A stretch of 8,230 nucleotides of DNA from an uncultured Rickettsiales bacterium (GCA_913046825.1 CAJWTF010000154.1:1-8230); one strand, 5' to 3'. Counted from the stretch's first letter, positions 1 to 7,856 are shown. Made by a program: numbers and translations. The notes: generated from the sequence alone by a model not told the origin.

Positions 1-505
1 TGAAGGCCGCATGCCAGTCTAAGTGTTCAGCTGTCCATCCGGCGATGGCGAAGGACAGCGACCCGCCCATGCCGATGCTGCCGGCATGAAAGGCGACGGC
101 ACGTGATTGCTTCGGCCCTTCAATTAAATCAGTGAGGGCCTTGAGGCCAACCATATAGGTGCCACCCCAACCGATTCCGGCCAAAATGCGGAAGAGCATG
201 CCGCTCCAAAATCCGTCGGCAATATAGGCCATGCCGAGATGGGAGAGGCAGGTGAGCGAGACAAAACAGATATAGACCCGTCGGGGGTCTACCCGATCGG
301 TGATCGGCAGAATGAGCGGCACCGAGAGGGCGTAAGCCAGGAAGATAACGCCGGAAAGCCAACCGGCCTCCGTATGGGTGATACCCCATTCCTCGAAGAA
401 AGTCGGCAGCAGTGCGGAAAACGTAAAGGAGCCGATCTGCGTAAACGCCTGGGCGCTGCAGACGGTTGCGATGAGGAAGACGGCTGATGAGCGGAGCGCG
501 GACAT
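1..505 (-). CDS. MFS transporter, N-terminal part (runs off left edge)
   Basis: The first 168 residues of a major facilitator superfamily permease of the inner membrane are visible; the rest lies beyond base 1. Five hydrophobic segments can be read at about residues 8-33, 46-68, 76-95, 98-120 and 135-157. The loop after the second segment has TDRVDPRRVY (69-78), a variant of the MFS motif A (GxLaDrxGrr), and segment 4 carries the Gly-rich RILAGIGWGG. The family normally has about 400 residues and 12 helices. The ATG at 503-505 is chosen because an in-frame TGA lies about 13 codons upstream; its ribosome binding site is weak. It lies 75 bp downstream of the decayed dioxygenase on the same strand, so it may once have imported that enzyme's substrate, but nothing visible fixes the substrate. 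No lesion is seen in the visible part. Confidence 0.85.
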   Translation of the reverse strand, partial: MSALRSSAVFLIATVCSAQAFTQIGSFTFSALLPTFFEEWGITHTEAGWLSGVIFLAYALSVPLILPITDRVDPRRVYICFVSLTCLSHLGMAYIADGFWSGMLFRILAGIGWGGTYMVGLKALTDLIEGPKQSRAVAFHAGSIGMGGSLSFAIAGWTAEHLDWHAAF

Positions 506-521
506 GATGATATCTGCCAGC

Positions 522-548
522 CTAGTGGAAGGCGATATTCATTGCCAT
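522..548 (-). other. Possible 8-residue leader ORF before the MFS gene
   Basis: In the spacer ahead of the transporter, a ribosome-binding-site-like AAGGGA is followed four bases later by an ATG. This opens an eight-codon ORF (MAMNIAFH) ending in TAG, and the transporter ATG follows 16 bases further on. The site upstream of this mini-ORF is better than the one upstream of the transporter. It could be a coupling leader. It could also be the original N-terminus of the transporter: removing one base near the TAG would join the two frames with no stop between. It could equally be chance. Confidence 0.25.
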
Positions 549-580
549 AGCGTCCCTTAATGCCGTCGGCACCATTTCTT

Positions 581-1484
581 TTATACGGGGACGGTACCGC
601 TCAAGACGGTGCGATGAAGAAGCCGTCGCTCCTTCTCCATATCAAACTCGGTCGACGCACAATGCATCAGACAGCGATTGTCCCACATCACCAGATCGCG
701 GGGGCGCCATTTGCGTTTATAGACCACATCTGGGTGCGTTGCATGGCGCAGGAGTTCGTCCAACAAAACCCTGCTTTCTTCGGCGTCCATTTCTTCAATA
801 TGAGAAGTGTGATTGCCTATATACAAAGCTTTCCGACCGGTATCGGGATGTGTGCGGACGAGCGGATGCGGGATTGGTGGTGCTTTTTTGCAATTCTTCT
901 TCCGTCGCTGGCCGAGAGCCGGAATTTATCCGGGATTGCGCCCAACTATGCACCAGGCGGAGACTATCTAGTTTCTCTTGCTGTTCGCGCGCGAATGTTT
1001 CATACGCGTGGTAAGTACTGACAAAACTTGTGTTGCCGCCAGATGACGGGATCTCAACGGCGTAGAGCAACGAGCAGGTGGGTAGAGCCTTTAAATAGGA
1101 CCCGTCCGTGCGCCAGAAAAAATTTCCGGGATTAGCGAGAGCTTGAGCCGCCTTGGGGTTTCCATCGGCATCAAGGTTTGACACTGTATGTATTTCCGGG
1201 AAATCGTTGCCCCAGTAGTCCCGGTTGATGGGCATTTCGAGTTGCCCGAAATAACCGGTAAAGCGCACTTGCGCGGCGCGTGGAATCTCTTGGTCTCGGA
1301 GCAATAAAAGTTGATGGTCACGGAACGCGGCTTTTATGTCGGCAATGGATTATTCCGCAAGTGGTTGGCCGAGATCAACTCCGCTGATTTCAGCTCCAAA
1401 TATATCGCTGAGTGGTTCGATATTCAGCGATGTTTGATGTCCCGCAGCTACCGAGTTTGAGGCCAATGCGTGTGAAGAGGACAT
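581..1484 (-). pseudogene. TauD/TfdA-family dioxygenase, decayed
   Basis: This is a non-haem Fe(II)/2-oxoglutarate dioxygenase gene of the TauD/TfdA family, now broken. The reconstructed product is 300 residues, the usual family length. The start is the ATG at 1482-1484, with GGAG eight bases upstream. Recognisable blocks are IFGAEISGVDLGQPLAE near residue 28, HQLLLLRDQEIP near 57, FWRTDGSY near 123, SSGGNTSF, HPLVRTHPDTGRKAL, and the C-terminal WDNRCLMH and RRLLHRT. Three lesions are visible. Codon 45 is TAA (1350-1352). An A6 run (884-889) carries one base too many, and dropping one A restores the EELQKAPPIPHPLVRTHP reading. The first iron ligand of the HxD motif is Arg (CGC, 1110-1112), one transition from His. 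The distal iron-ligand His and the Arg-rich 2-oxoglutarate region remain. The original substrate is unknown; the sequence looks more TfdA-like than taurine-specific. Confidence 0.9.
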
Positions 1485-1565
1485 CCATACAACTCCACAA
1501 TGTGTACGCAGAGAAGACTAGGGTCCCAGTTCGTTCGATCAATTGGGCCGGCTTTTCGTGGCGTC

Positions 1566-3020
1566 TTAAATCGCGAGCTTCGACTTTAGCAATTCGTTGA
1601 CTGCTTTGGGGTTCGCCTTGCCCTGACTCTCTTTCATCACCTGGCCGACGAACCAGCCGATTATTTTTTCGTTGCCGGATTTATACTGCTCAACCTGAAC
1701 TGTACCGCGCGCGATTACACTGTCGACGATGGCCTCGAGGGCGCCGGTATCGGTTATTTGCCTTAGGCCTTTTTCGTCGACGATGGCCGCGGCGTCCTTG
1801 CCGGATGTAAACATCTCTTCGAAGACATCCTTCGCGATGCGTCCGGAAATCGTATCATCAGAAATGAGGTCAAGAAGGCCGCTGAGCGCGGTAGCAGATA
1901 CGGGACTTTCGGAGATCGAAAGGCTCGCCTTATTAAGGCGCCCGAATAGATCACCGGTCACCCAGTTGGACGCTTGTTTGGCGTCACGACCGGTGGCGAC
2001 GGTTTCGAAGTATTCGGCGGTTTCGCGTTCCGCTACCAGAACGCCGGCATCGTAGGGCGATAAGCCGTAATCGTCGACAAAACGCGTCTTACACTCGTCG
2101 GGTAATTCCGGCAAGGTCGATTTGATGTCGTCGATAAAGCTGTCTTCTAAGGTCACCGGCAACAGGTCCGGATCGGGGAAATATCGATAGTCGTGCGCGT
2201 CTTCCTTCGAACGCATGGTGCGTGTCTCGCCGCGCCCGGTATCGAACAGGCGGGTTTCCTGTTTGATGCTGCCGCCGTCCTCGATGATTTCAATCTGGCG
2301 GCGTGCTTCATACTCGATAGCCAGCTTCAAGAACCGGATCGAGTTGAGGTTCTTAATCTCACATCTGGTACCGAGTTCGTCGCCCGGATGTCGGACGGAA
2401 ACATTGGCGTCGACCCGCAGCGACCCTTCCTGCATGTTGCCGTCGCAGGATTCGATGTAACGCAGTATCGAACGCATCTTTTCCACATAGGCGCTCGCCT
2501 CGTCGGCGGAGCGCATGTCAGGCTTGGAGACAATCTCCATTAACGGGACGCCCGCCCGATTGAGATCGATGAACGTCTTGTTTGGATGCTGGTCGTGGAG
2601 TGATTTGCCCGCATCCTGTTCCAGGTGCAGGCGCTCAACGCCGATTTGCCGAGTTGTACCGTCGGGCAAATCAATTTCGATTTCGCCTTCGCCAACGATG
2701 GGTTCTTCGTATTGCGAAATTTGATAGCCGAAGGGCAGGTCGGGGTAGAAATAGTTTTTCCGCGCGAAGATCGAGTGTTTGTTGATCTGGGATTTAATTG
2801 CCAGGCCAGTTCGTACCGCCGCCCGCACCGCCGCCTGGTTCAGCACCGGCAACATGCCCGGCATGGCGGCGTCGACCAGACTGACTTGGGTGTTCGGCTC
2901 GGCGCCAAATGTCGTCGGCGCGCCGGAGAAGAGCTTTGATTCGCAGGAGATCTGGGCGTGGATCTCCAACCCGATCACCATCTCCCAATCGCCCGTGGAG
3001 CCTTTCAGAAGGTCGGCCAT
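1566..3020 (-). CDS. gatB: Asp/Glu-tRNA amidotransferase subunit B
   Basis: GatB is the tRNA-binding and kinase/transamidase subunit of GatCAB. The cytoplasmic complex activates Glu-tRNA(Gln), or Asp-tRNA(Asn), with ATP and amidates it with ammonia delivered from GatA. The 484-residue length is normal. Visible hallmarks are VIGLEIHAQ near residue 15, [18 protein letters not shown] near 86, the family signature [14 protein letters not shown] at 150-163, CEIKNLNS near 220 and [12 protein letters not shown] near 278. A C-terminal YqeY-like tail ends in the usual [20 protein letters not shown]. The gene starts four bases after the gatA stop. GGAGGG, overlapping the end of gatA, sits eight bases before the ATG, so translation is probably coupled. 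It is the last gene of the operon; no clear terminator follows in the 81 bp before the dioxygenase pseudogene. Confidence 0.98.
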   Translation of the reverse strand: MADLLKGSTGDWEMVIGLEIHAQISCESKLFSGAPTTFGAEPNTQVSLVDAAMPGMLPVLNQAAVRAAVRTGLAIKSQINKHSIFARKNYFYPDLPFGYQISQYEEPIVGEGEIEIDLPDGTTRQIGVERLHLEQDAGKSLHDQHPNKTFIDLNRAGVPLMEIVSKPDMRSADEASAYVEKMRSILRYIESCDGNMQEGSLRVDANVSVRHPGDELGTRCEIKNLNSIRFLKLAIEYEARRQIEIIEDGGSIKQETRLFDTGRGETRTMRSKEDAHDYRYFPDPDLLPVTLEDSFIDDIKSTLPELPDECKTRFVDDYGLSPYDAGVLVAERETAEYFETVATGRDAKQASNWVTGDLFGRLNKASLSISESPVSATALSGLLDLISDDTISGRIAKDVFEEMFTSGKDAAAIVDEKGLRQITDTGALEAIVDSVIARGTVQVEQYKSGNEKIIGWFVGQVMKESQGKANPKAVNELLKSKLAI

Positions 3021-3024
3021 GATT

Positions 3025-4509
3025 TTACCCTCCAGCGATCGTTTGTGGTTTAGCCGTGAATTCAGCGGCTTCTTCGATGACTTGTCCGACCTTTAAAACC
3101 GTCGCTTCGTCGAACGGTTTGCCGATCACATGCAATCCCAGCGGCAGGTTGTCCGTTGACAGTCCCGACGGTACCGAAATCGCGGGTAATCCGGACATGG
3201 AAGCCGGGACCGTTAAGACGTCGTTGAGATACATGGCGATCGGGTCGTCCATTTTTTCGCCTTGAGCGAAAGCGGCGCTCGGGGTCGTCGGTGTCAGTAT
3301 TGCATCGACTTTGTCCCAGGCTTGGCGAAAGTCGTCGGCAATCCGCGTTCTGACTTTTTGCGCCTTGAGGTAATAAGCGTCGTAATATCCGGCAGAGAGC
3401 ACATAGGTGCCGATCATGACCCGGCGCTGCACCTCTTCGCCGAAGCCGGCACTGCGCGTGTTCTCGTACATCTCTTGTAAGCTATCGCCGTCGATTCGAA
3501 GACCGTAGCGGACACCATCATAGCGCGCGAGGTTCGAGGACGCTTCCGCCGGTGCCACAATGTAATAGGCGGGCAGAGCGTATTTCGTGTGCGGCAGGCT
3601 GATTTCCACGACCTCTGCACCGGCGGCTTTCAGCCAGTCGACGCCTTCATCCCAAAGCGCCTCGATATCGTCGGGTGTGCCATCAATCCGATATTCTTTC
3701 GGCACGCCGATCCGCATTCCTTTCAGGTCGCCGCCGAGAGCGGCTTCGTAGTCGGGCACGGGGAGATTCATGCTCGTCGAATCTTTCGGATCATGTCCTG
3801 CCATGGCTCCGAGCATGATCGCCGCATCTCTGACGGTGCGGGTCAATGGACCCGCTTGGTCGAGCGACGACGCGAAGGCGACGACACCCCACCGTGAACA
3901 ACGCCCGTAGGTCGGTTTCATGCCAACGATGCCACAAAAAGCGGCGGGCTGGCGGATCGACCCACCGGTATCTGTGCCCGTTGCGGCGATGGCGCCATGG
4001 GCGGCGACAATAGAGGCTGACCCCCCGGACGAGCCGCCTGGCACGTATTTCTTGATATCTTCTTCGCTGGTGCGCCATGGATTTTCGACGGACTGGTAAT
4101 GGCTGGTCATGTTCGAGGAGCCCATCGCGAATTCGTCGAGATTGGTTTTGCCCAACATGACTGCGCCCGCGCTCCAAAGATTATCGCTGACGGTAGATTC
4201 ATAGGTCGGCAGGAAGCCGTCGAGGATGTGGCTCGCCGCCGTGGTCAGGACACCTTTGGTACAGAACAGGTCCTTCATACCGATGGGAATGCCTTCCATG
4301 GCGCCACCCTCGTTGGCCGCGAGACGGACCTCCGACGCTTTCGCCATCTCCAAGGCCAGTTCGGGTGTCTCGGTGATAAAGGCATTCAGTGGGCGCAGGG
4401 TTTCGACGGCGGCATTATAAGTTTCGGTCAACTCGATCGCGCCGAGCTCGCCGTTTCGCAGTGCGTCGCGGGCATCCGATAAGGAAAGCGAGAGGATATC
4501 TTGGCTCAT
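3025..4509 (-). CDS. gatA: Asp/Glu-tRNA amidotransferase subunit A
   Basis: GatA is the glutaminase subunit of GatCAB. It hydrolyses glutamine and sends the ammonia through a channel to GatB. The 494-residue protein is an amidase-signature enzyme of normal length. The Ser-cisSer-Lys triad can be placed at Lys79 ([10 protein letters not shown]), Ser160 ([11 protein letters not shown]) and Ser184 ([17 protein letters not shown]); the 24-residue spacing of the two serines fits the family. [33 protein letters not shown] and the C-terminal [18 protein letters not shown] are also typical of GatA rather than of general amidases. Its ATG overlaps the gatC stop as ATGA, so the two are translationally coupled. 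Nothing is unusual. Confidence 0.98.
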   Translation of the reverse strand: MSQDILSLSLSDARDALRNGELGAIELTETYNAAVETLRPLNAFITETPELALEMAKASEVRLAANEGGAMEGIPIGMKDLFCTKGVLTTAASHILDGFLPTYESTVSDNLWSAGAVMLGKTNLDEFAMGSSNMTSHYQSVENPWRTSEEDIKKYVPGGSSGGSASIVAAHGAIAATGTDTGGSIRQPAAFCGIVGMKPTYGRCSRWGVVAFASSLDQAGPLTRTVRDAAIMLGAMAGHDPKDSTSMNLPVPDYEAALGGDLKGMRIGVPKEYRIDGTPDDIEALWDEGVDWLKAAGAEVVEISLPHTKYALPAYYIVAPAEASSNLARYDGVRYGLRIDGDSLQEMYENTRSAGFGEEVQRRVMIGTYVLSAGYYDAYYLKAQKVRTRIADDFRQAWDKVDAILTPTTPSAAFAQGEKMDDPIAMYLNDVLTVPASMSGLPAISVPSGLSTDNLPLGLHVIGKPFDEATVLKVGQVIEEAAEFTAKPQTIAGG

Positions 4510-4793
4510 TCCACCACCTTCGGGACCGTAAAGAAGGACGCGTCAGCTTGCGGCGCGTTTTGGAGGACTTTCTCTGGCGTGGCGCCTTCAGTGACGACGT
4601 CTTCGCGCTGCGGAGCGACGGTCTCGACGACTGAGGTCATTGGCTCGATGCCATCAGTGTCTACTTCGGATAATTGTTCGATCCAACCGATGATATTATT
4701 GAGCTCGCCTGCAAGCGCGGACAAGTTCCCTTCGGGCACCTTAATCCGCGCCAGGGCGGCGATACGGCGGACCGTTTCCTGATCGAGGGCCAT
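4506..4793 (-). CDS. gatC: Asp/Glu-tRNA amidotransferase subunit C
   Basis: GatC is the small subunit that wraps around the GatA-GatB interface and stabilises the complex. The 95-residue product has the expected pattern: the N-terminal helix [16 protein letters not shown], then a second helix with [22 protein letters not shown], whose VDTDGIEPM turn is a GatC hallmark, and a REDVVTEG segment followed by the C-terminal [15 protein letters not shown] strand. GGAG lies six bases before the ATG and supports this start. It opens the gatC-gatA-gatB operon. The spacer from the FAD oxidoreductase upstream is 71 bp and holds overlapping inverted repeats, so gatCAB could be expressed from its own promoter there or by read-through. 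I see no well-matched -35/-10 pair. Confidence 0.96.
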   Translation of the reverse strand: MALDQETVRRIAALARIKVPEGNLSALAGELNNIIGWIEQLSEVDTDGIEPMTSVVETVAPQREDVVTEGATPEKVLQNAPQADASFFTVPKVVE

Positions 4794-4814
4794 TGATTTC
4801 TCCAGACATATTCG

Positions 4815-4852
4815 AAATGCGGCGGGAAGCTATCACCAGCCCGCATTTGCGG
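4815..4852 (-). promoter_or_regulatory. Overlapping inverted repeats ahead of gatC
   Basis: The spacer between the FAD oxidoreductase stop and gatC contains two mutually exclusive hairpins. On the minus strand CCGCA-AA-TGCGG (4852-4841) can form a small stem with a two-base loop. The overlapping AAATGCGG (4848-4841) can instead pair perfectly with CCGCATTT (4822-4815) across an 18-base loop. No T-run follows, so neither looks like an ordinary intrinsic terminator. The longer stem ends about 20 bases before the gatC ATG, close to its ribosome binding site. It may be a terminator or attenuator remnant, an RNA processing site, or a protein operator; the two-base loop of the small hairpin is sterically poor. 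Confidence 0.35.
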
Positions 4853-4864
4853 CAAGGGAACAGG

Positions 4865-6370
4865 TCAATCCGTGTTGGATCGGGCAAAGCGGTTGGCGGC
4901 GTCCGCACCGGCTTTTCGCCCGAACACGGCGCCTCGCATAACCGACGTGGCACCGGTATAAGTACGGTAGTAAATACCCATTGTTTCACCGGCGGCATAG
5001 AGCCCGGGAATCACCTCACCGTCCATGTTCAGAACTTCGGCACTGGGGCTGGTCTTGAGGCCACCGAATGTGAAGCAAACAGCAGACATGATCGGCCAAG
5101 CCTTGAAGGGTGGCTTGTCGACCGGGCGGGACCAATGACTTTTCCTGGGCTCCAGCCCCGAGGTTGCCAGGGAATCCGGCCGTTTGGCGTCAAACCCGCT
5201 GATGTCCTCCGGGCAGGACGCGTTATAGGCAGCGATACTTGCCTGCAATCGCTCCTCGTCGATTCCAAGTTTCTCCGCCAATTCCGAGAGTGTTGTGGCT
5301 TCGATGGGCGCTTGATCGCTGCGGACCGCTTTTTGCCAATTGTCGATTTCGTCCATTCGCGCGTCATGGATGGCATAGGCGATGCCTTCCGGTTGTTTGA
5401 GAATGATTCGTGTCACCGCTTCATAAGTCGCGTCCACGGAAGCGGGCGCTTCATCGGTAAATCGCTCGCCATTGCGATTAACTAAAATACCGTAGGCATA
5501 GCTCAGCACCACCGGTTCGATGGCACCGGAACGGGGATCGACCGGTTGGGCATGGAAACTACCGAAATCGCCCCCTGGTGCCGCTCCTATATCCAAGGCC
5601 ATCCGTACGCCTTCGCCGCGATTGTAATAACCGCCGCGCGCGATCGGGCGGATCCACTGGGCATCCGGGCCGAGGTAGTGGCTCAGCATTTCCGGATTTC
5701 CCTCAAATCCGCCACTGGCGAGAATAACGCCGCGTGCGTTGAAACGTACAGGACGATTATTTGCAGTGACGGCATTGAGGCCCTCAATGCGGCCTTGGTC
5801 GTCGATAACAATGGACTTCGCCGTTGTTTGATAATGTATCGAGATATCAGCGGGCACGGATTCCGCGTGTTTTGCGAGCGCTTCCACCAAGGCCCAACCG
5901 CCGCCAATCGGCGCAATTCGAGTGGTTGATTCGGAAATGAAATAATTGGGCAAAAAGTCGAATGAGACGCCAAAACCCTTCAGCCACTGAAGTGTCGGTC
6001 CAGCGGCTGCCGCGAATTCCGAGATCAACTCGGGGTCCGCAAAATTAAGCGTTCGTAAGACAGCGGGCCAATCATCGTAATTTCGAACCGCGTCTTTTGT
6101 TATTCCGGGATCGAGATAACCCCCGGCATTCTTACCGAAATGGGTTTCAAAGTCGTCCGAAACCTCATCTTCACTCTTCATACGCCAAAACGATTCCGTA
6201 TAACGGGTGTTTCCGCCGCGTTCTTCGATGGGCGCGCGTTCGAGGAGTGCGACCTTCGCACCATGCTGTTGGGCAGAAATGGCGGCCGATAATCCGGCGA
6301 TGCCGCATCCAACTACGACCACGTCTACATCCGTCGCCGCGGCACTCTTATTGGGTTGTTCGACTGTCAT
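4865..6370 (-). CDS. FAD-dependent oxidoreductase, fumarate reductase/TcuA-like
   Basis: This 501-residue flavoprotein belongs to the fumarate reductase/succinate dehydrogenase flavoprotein family and most resembles the tricarballylate dehydrogenase (TcuA) branch. The N-terminus has the dinucleotide fold VVVVGCGIAGLSAA (residues 17-30) ending in Glu44, followed by RGGNTRYTES (51-60). ILASGGFEGNPEML lies near 216 and GERFTDE at 301-307. The C-terminal FAD segment is IPGLYAAGETMG (454-465) with SVMRGAVFGRKAGADAA after it. Where fumarate reductases have HHTMGG, this protein has CFTFGG (432-437), so fumarate is unlikely to be the substrate. There is no signal peptide or haem domain; it should be cytoplasmic. 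The ATG has a modest AGG seven bases upstream. CATAAT at 6403-6398 is a possible -10 box, without a convincing -35. The true substrate cannot be read from sequence. Confidence 0.88.
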   Translation of the reverse strand: MTVEQPNKSAAATDVDVVVVGCGIAGLSAAISAQQHGAKVALLERAPIEERGGNTRYTESFWRMKSEDEVSDDFETHFGKNAGGYLDPGITKDAVRNYDDWPAVLRTLNFADPELISEFAAAAGPTLQWLKGFGVSFDFLPNYFISESTTRIAPIGGGWALVEALAKHAESVPADISIHYQTTAKSIVIDDQGRIEGLNAVTANNRPVRFNARGVILASGGFEGNPEMLSHYLGPDAQWIRPIARGGYYNRGEGVRMALDIGAAPGGDFGSFHAQPVDPRSGAIEPVVLSYAYGILVNRNGERFTDEAPASVDATYEAVTRIILKQPEGIAYAIHDARMDEIDNWQKAVRSDQAPIEATTLSELAEKLGIDEERLQASIAAYNASCPEDISGFDAKRPDSLATSGLEPRKSHWSRPVDKPPFKAWPIMSAVCFTFGGLKTSPSAEVLNMDGEVIPGLYAAGETMGIYYRTYTGATSVMRGAVFGRKAGADAANRFARSNTD

Positions 6371-6421
6371 TATCCGACCTGGTTATGGGATGTTAGAATT
6401 ATGCTGAAAACGCGGAAAAGC

Positions 6422-6439
6422 CCAGTGCCAAAGCACCGG
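6422..6439 (-). terminator. Hairpin with short T-tract, possible terminator
   Basis: On the minus strand CCGGTGC and GCACTGG form a seven-pair stem, with one G-U pair, around a TTTG loop. It is followed by GGC-free sequence GCTTTTCC containing a four-base T run. It lies 53 bp beyond the end of the chemoreceptor remnant and before the FAD oxidoreductase. It therefore fits as the terminator of the former chemoreceptor gene, insulating the next gene. The T run is short, so strength is uncertain. Confidence 0.4.
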
Positions 6440-6476
6440 ACGTTTAGCTAGATCAGTAACCGAAAGCGCGTTTTGG

Positions 6477-6494
6477 AAGGCCGAAGCGGCCCTT
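6477..6494 (-). repeat. Inverted repeat overlapping the chemoreceptor remnant stop
   Basis: AAGGGCCG and CGGCCTT on the minus strand pair through seven base pairs with one bulged base, around a CTT loop. The stem begins at the final TAA of the chemoreceptor remnant. No T-run follows directly (CCAAAACG), so alone it would be a poor terminator. Together with the hairpin at 6422-6439 it looks like the 3' end of an old transcription unit. Confidence 0.35.
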
Positions 6495-6840
6495 AACCGA
6501 GATTGCGCCGGACGTCGGAAATTATGCATTCAAGCTCGGTCGCTTCATCAGTGAGCTTTTGAACCGTTCAAGAAATTTTTTCCGTCCCTGTCGTTGTCTG
6601 TCCGGCCAGCGCTTTAACCTGGCCCGCCACAACCGCGGAACCTTTACCGTGGTCGCCGGCGCGCGCCGCTTCGATCGTCGCGTTCAGTGCCAAAAGATTG
6701 GTTTGGCTGGCGACTTTTTCTATTTGTTAGGAAATCTTGCCCACGTTCTGAATCTCGGAAAATAGACTCTTAATCTTTTCCTTAATATCCTCGATCACAT
6801 TAGGGGAAACATAGGTCCCACCGAGCTGCTCGCTCAATCG
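6493..6840 (-). pseudogene. Methyl-accepting chemotaxis protein fragment, decayed
   Basis: This stretch holds the cytoplasmic signalling tip of a chemoreceptor, the part that contacts CheA and CheW, read in one minus-strand frame. The diagnostic core is [20 protein letters not shown] followed by [17 protein letters not shown], matching the highly conserved hairpin (usually ...GEhGkGFAVVAgEVr-LA). The frame is interrupted by TAA at 6727-6729, ten codons before the core, and by TGA at 6568-6570 after it. It ends at TAA 6493-6495, and a TAG at 6841-6843 closes it upstream. The sensor, membrane and HAMP parts are missing. The conserved Phe of GKGFAVVA is Ser. No indel is needed within the 116 codons, so decay here is by substitution. 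No che gene is in view. Family identity is secure; the original ligand and receptor type are not. Confidence 0.85.
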
Positions 6841-6998
6841 CTATACTCCGAGTTACGACTAAGGCGCCGATCATACACGACAAACCCTGAACCAAACCTT
6901 ACATTAAAAGCTTTAGATTTGGTTAACAGGCATTCTTTTGAAGTGGTAACAATTGCTTGCGCAACGGTCACGTCCCTTAAAACGCAGCCGATTTCTTA
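6841..6998. other. Non-coding spacer, AT-richer
   Basis: This part lies between the chemoreceptor fragment and the end of the TauD-like dioxygenase. It is richer in A and T than its surroundings and contains an eight-base palindrome TTGCGCAA near 6957-6964. I see no credible coding frame and no hairpin-plus-T-run terminator after the dioxygenase stop. It may contain the lost 5' end or promoter of the former chemoreceptor gene. Confidence 0.4.
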
Positions 6999-7856
6999 TC
7001 AATTCATGAACGGTTTGTCACCGTCTACTGTAACTCGATGCATAAACCTGCGTTTACCTGGGTAGTCATTTAGCGCGTAGTGCATGACGCAACGGTTATC
7101 CCAGAACGCTACAGATCCCTGTTCCCAGCGAAAACGGCACGTGAATTCCGGGCGGGCGCAATGTGCGAATAAGTATTCTAGCAACGGTTTGCTTTCTGCC
7201 TCGGTCATGCCTTCGAGCGCGATGGTGAACGGTCGGTTCACGAATATGCTTTTGCGGCCTGTCTCCGGGTGTGTGCGAACGACAGGATGAATATTGTCGA
7301 TGGCATCCGCGTCGGGGTCGATATCGTCTCTTAATTTTGTCGATCGCGTATCATTCCGGTCGGAGCGGCTGCTCGTATCCGTCAGGGTCCGGCTGCTGTG
7401 GAGCGCATTCAGACTGCACAGCAATTCCTTCATGCCATCCGATAGCGCCTCATAAGCTAAATATTGGTTGGAGAACATGGTGTCACCACCCCGAGAGGGA
7501 ACGTCGAGCGCGTAGAGGATCGAACCCAATGGCGGTGTCTCGAGATTGGTGAGGTCGGAATGCCACACCCCGCCGATGTTCTTTTCGGCATCCGGGTCCT
7601 TGAGAACCGGCAGAATTTCCGGATGGCCTTCCAGGTTCACATATTGTGGATGCACGTTGAGGGTACCGAAGCGCCGACCGAACGCCTTGTGCTGGTCCGG
7701 GCTCAATTCTTGATTGCGGAAGAAGATGACCTGATGGTCGAGCAAGGCTTGCCGGAGTTCGCCGATTACGTTGTCACCAATGTCGTCGGACATATCGATC
7801 CCATGAATGACGCCGCCGCATGCGCCTGCAAGGCGCTCAATTTCAAATTCGGCCAT
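6999..7856 (-). CDS. TauD/TfdA-family Fe(II)/2-oxoglutarate dioxygenase
   Basis: This is an intact 285-residue cytoplasmic dioxygenase. The family couples decarboxylation of 2-oxoglutarate to hydroxylation of a small substrate, often a sulfonate such as taurine. The iron triad is His99 and Asp101 (VWHSDLTN) and His259 (WDNRCVMHYA). Thr126 (GGDTMF) and Arg270 (KRRFMHR) match the 2-oxoglutarate ligands of E. coli TauD. Equivalents of TauD taurine-pocket residues His70, Tyr73, Phe206 and Arg270 are present as His69, Tyr72, Phe210 and Arg274, but the DNDNW segment preceding the iron motif is replaced by NIGGVW. A sulfonate or related anion is plausible, taurine itself unproven. A strong GGAGGG at 7865-7870, eight bases from the ATG, fixes the start. 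It is divergent from another family member 108 bp away and is probably transcribed alone. Confidence 0.93.
   Translation of the reverse strand: MAEFEIERLAGACGGVIHGIDMSDDIGDNVIGELRQALLDHQVIFFRNQELSPDQHKAFGRRFGTLNVHPQYVNLEGHPEILPVLKDPDAEKNIGGVWHSDLTNLETPPLGSILYALDVPSRGGDTMFSNQYLAYEALSDGMKELLCSLNALHSSRTLTDTSSRSDRNDTRSTKLRDDIDPDADAIDNIHPVVRTHPETGRKSIFVNRPFTIALEGMTEAESKPLLEYLFAHCARPEFTCRFRWEQGSVAFWDNRCVMHYALNDYPGKRRFMHRVTVDGDKPFMN

Noticed and set aside
883..890. AAAAAAG slippery heptamer at the frameshift in the dioxygenase, as in dnaX programmed frameshifting
   Set aside because: The reading phase is wrong for the dnaX-type -1 slip (codons are CAA AAA AGC), and a +1 change is needed. The gene also has an upstream stop and a lost iron ligand, so mutation is simpler.
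560..1021. 153-codon plus-strand ORF
   Set aside because: It is antisense to the dioxygenase pseudogene, whose reconstructed protein matches a known family; the plus-strand product resembles nothing.
1485..1565. Spacer after gatB, examined for a terminator
   Set aside because: Only a short GCCGGC palindrome is present, with no stable stem followed by a T-run.
4793..5485. 230-codon plus-strand ORF
   Set aside because: It lies opposite the well-supported FAD oxidoreductase and shows no recognisable domain.
6559..6765. 68-codon plus-strand ORF in the intergenic region
   Set aside because: It is the complement of the chemoreceptor remnant, which explains its sequence fully.
6800..6890. Minus-strand short frame reading GLVQGLSCMIGALVVTRSIA, faintly like a TetR C-terminal helix
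   Set aside because: Too short and weak, bounded by a stop just upstream, with no DNA-binding part nearby.
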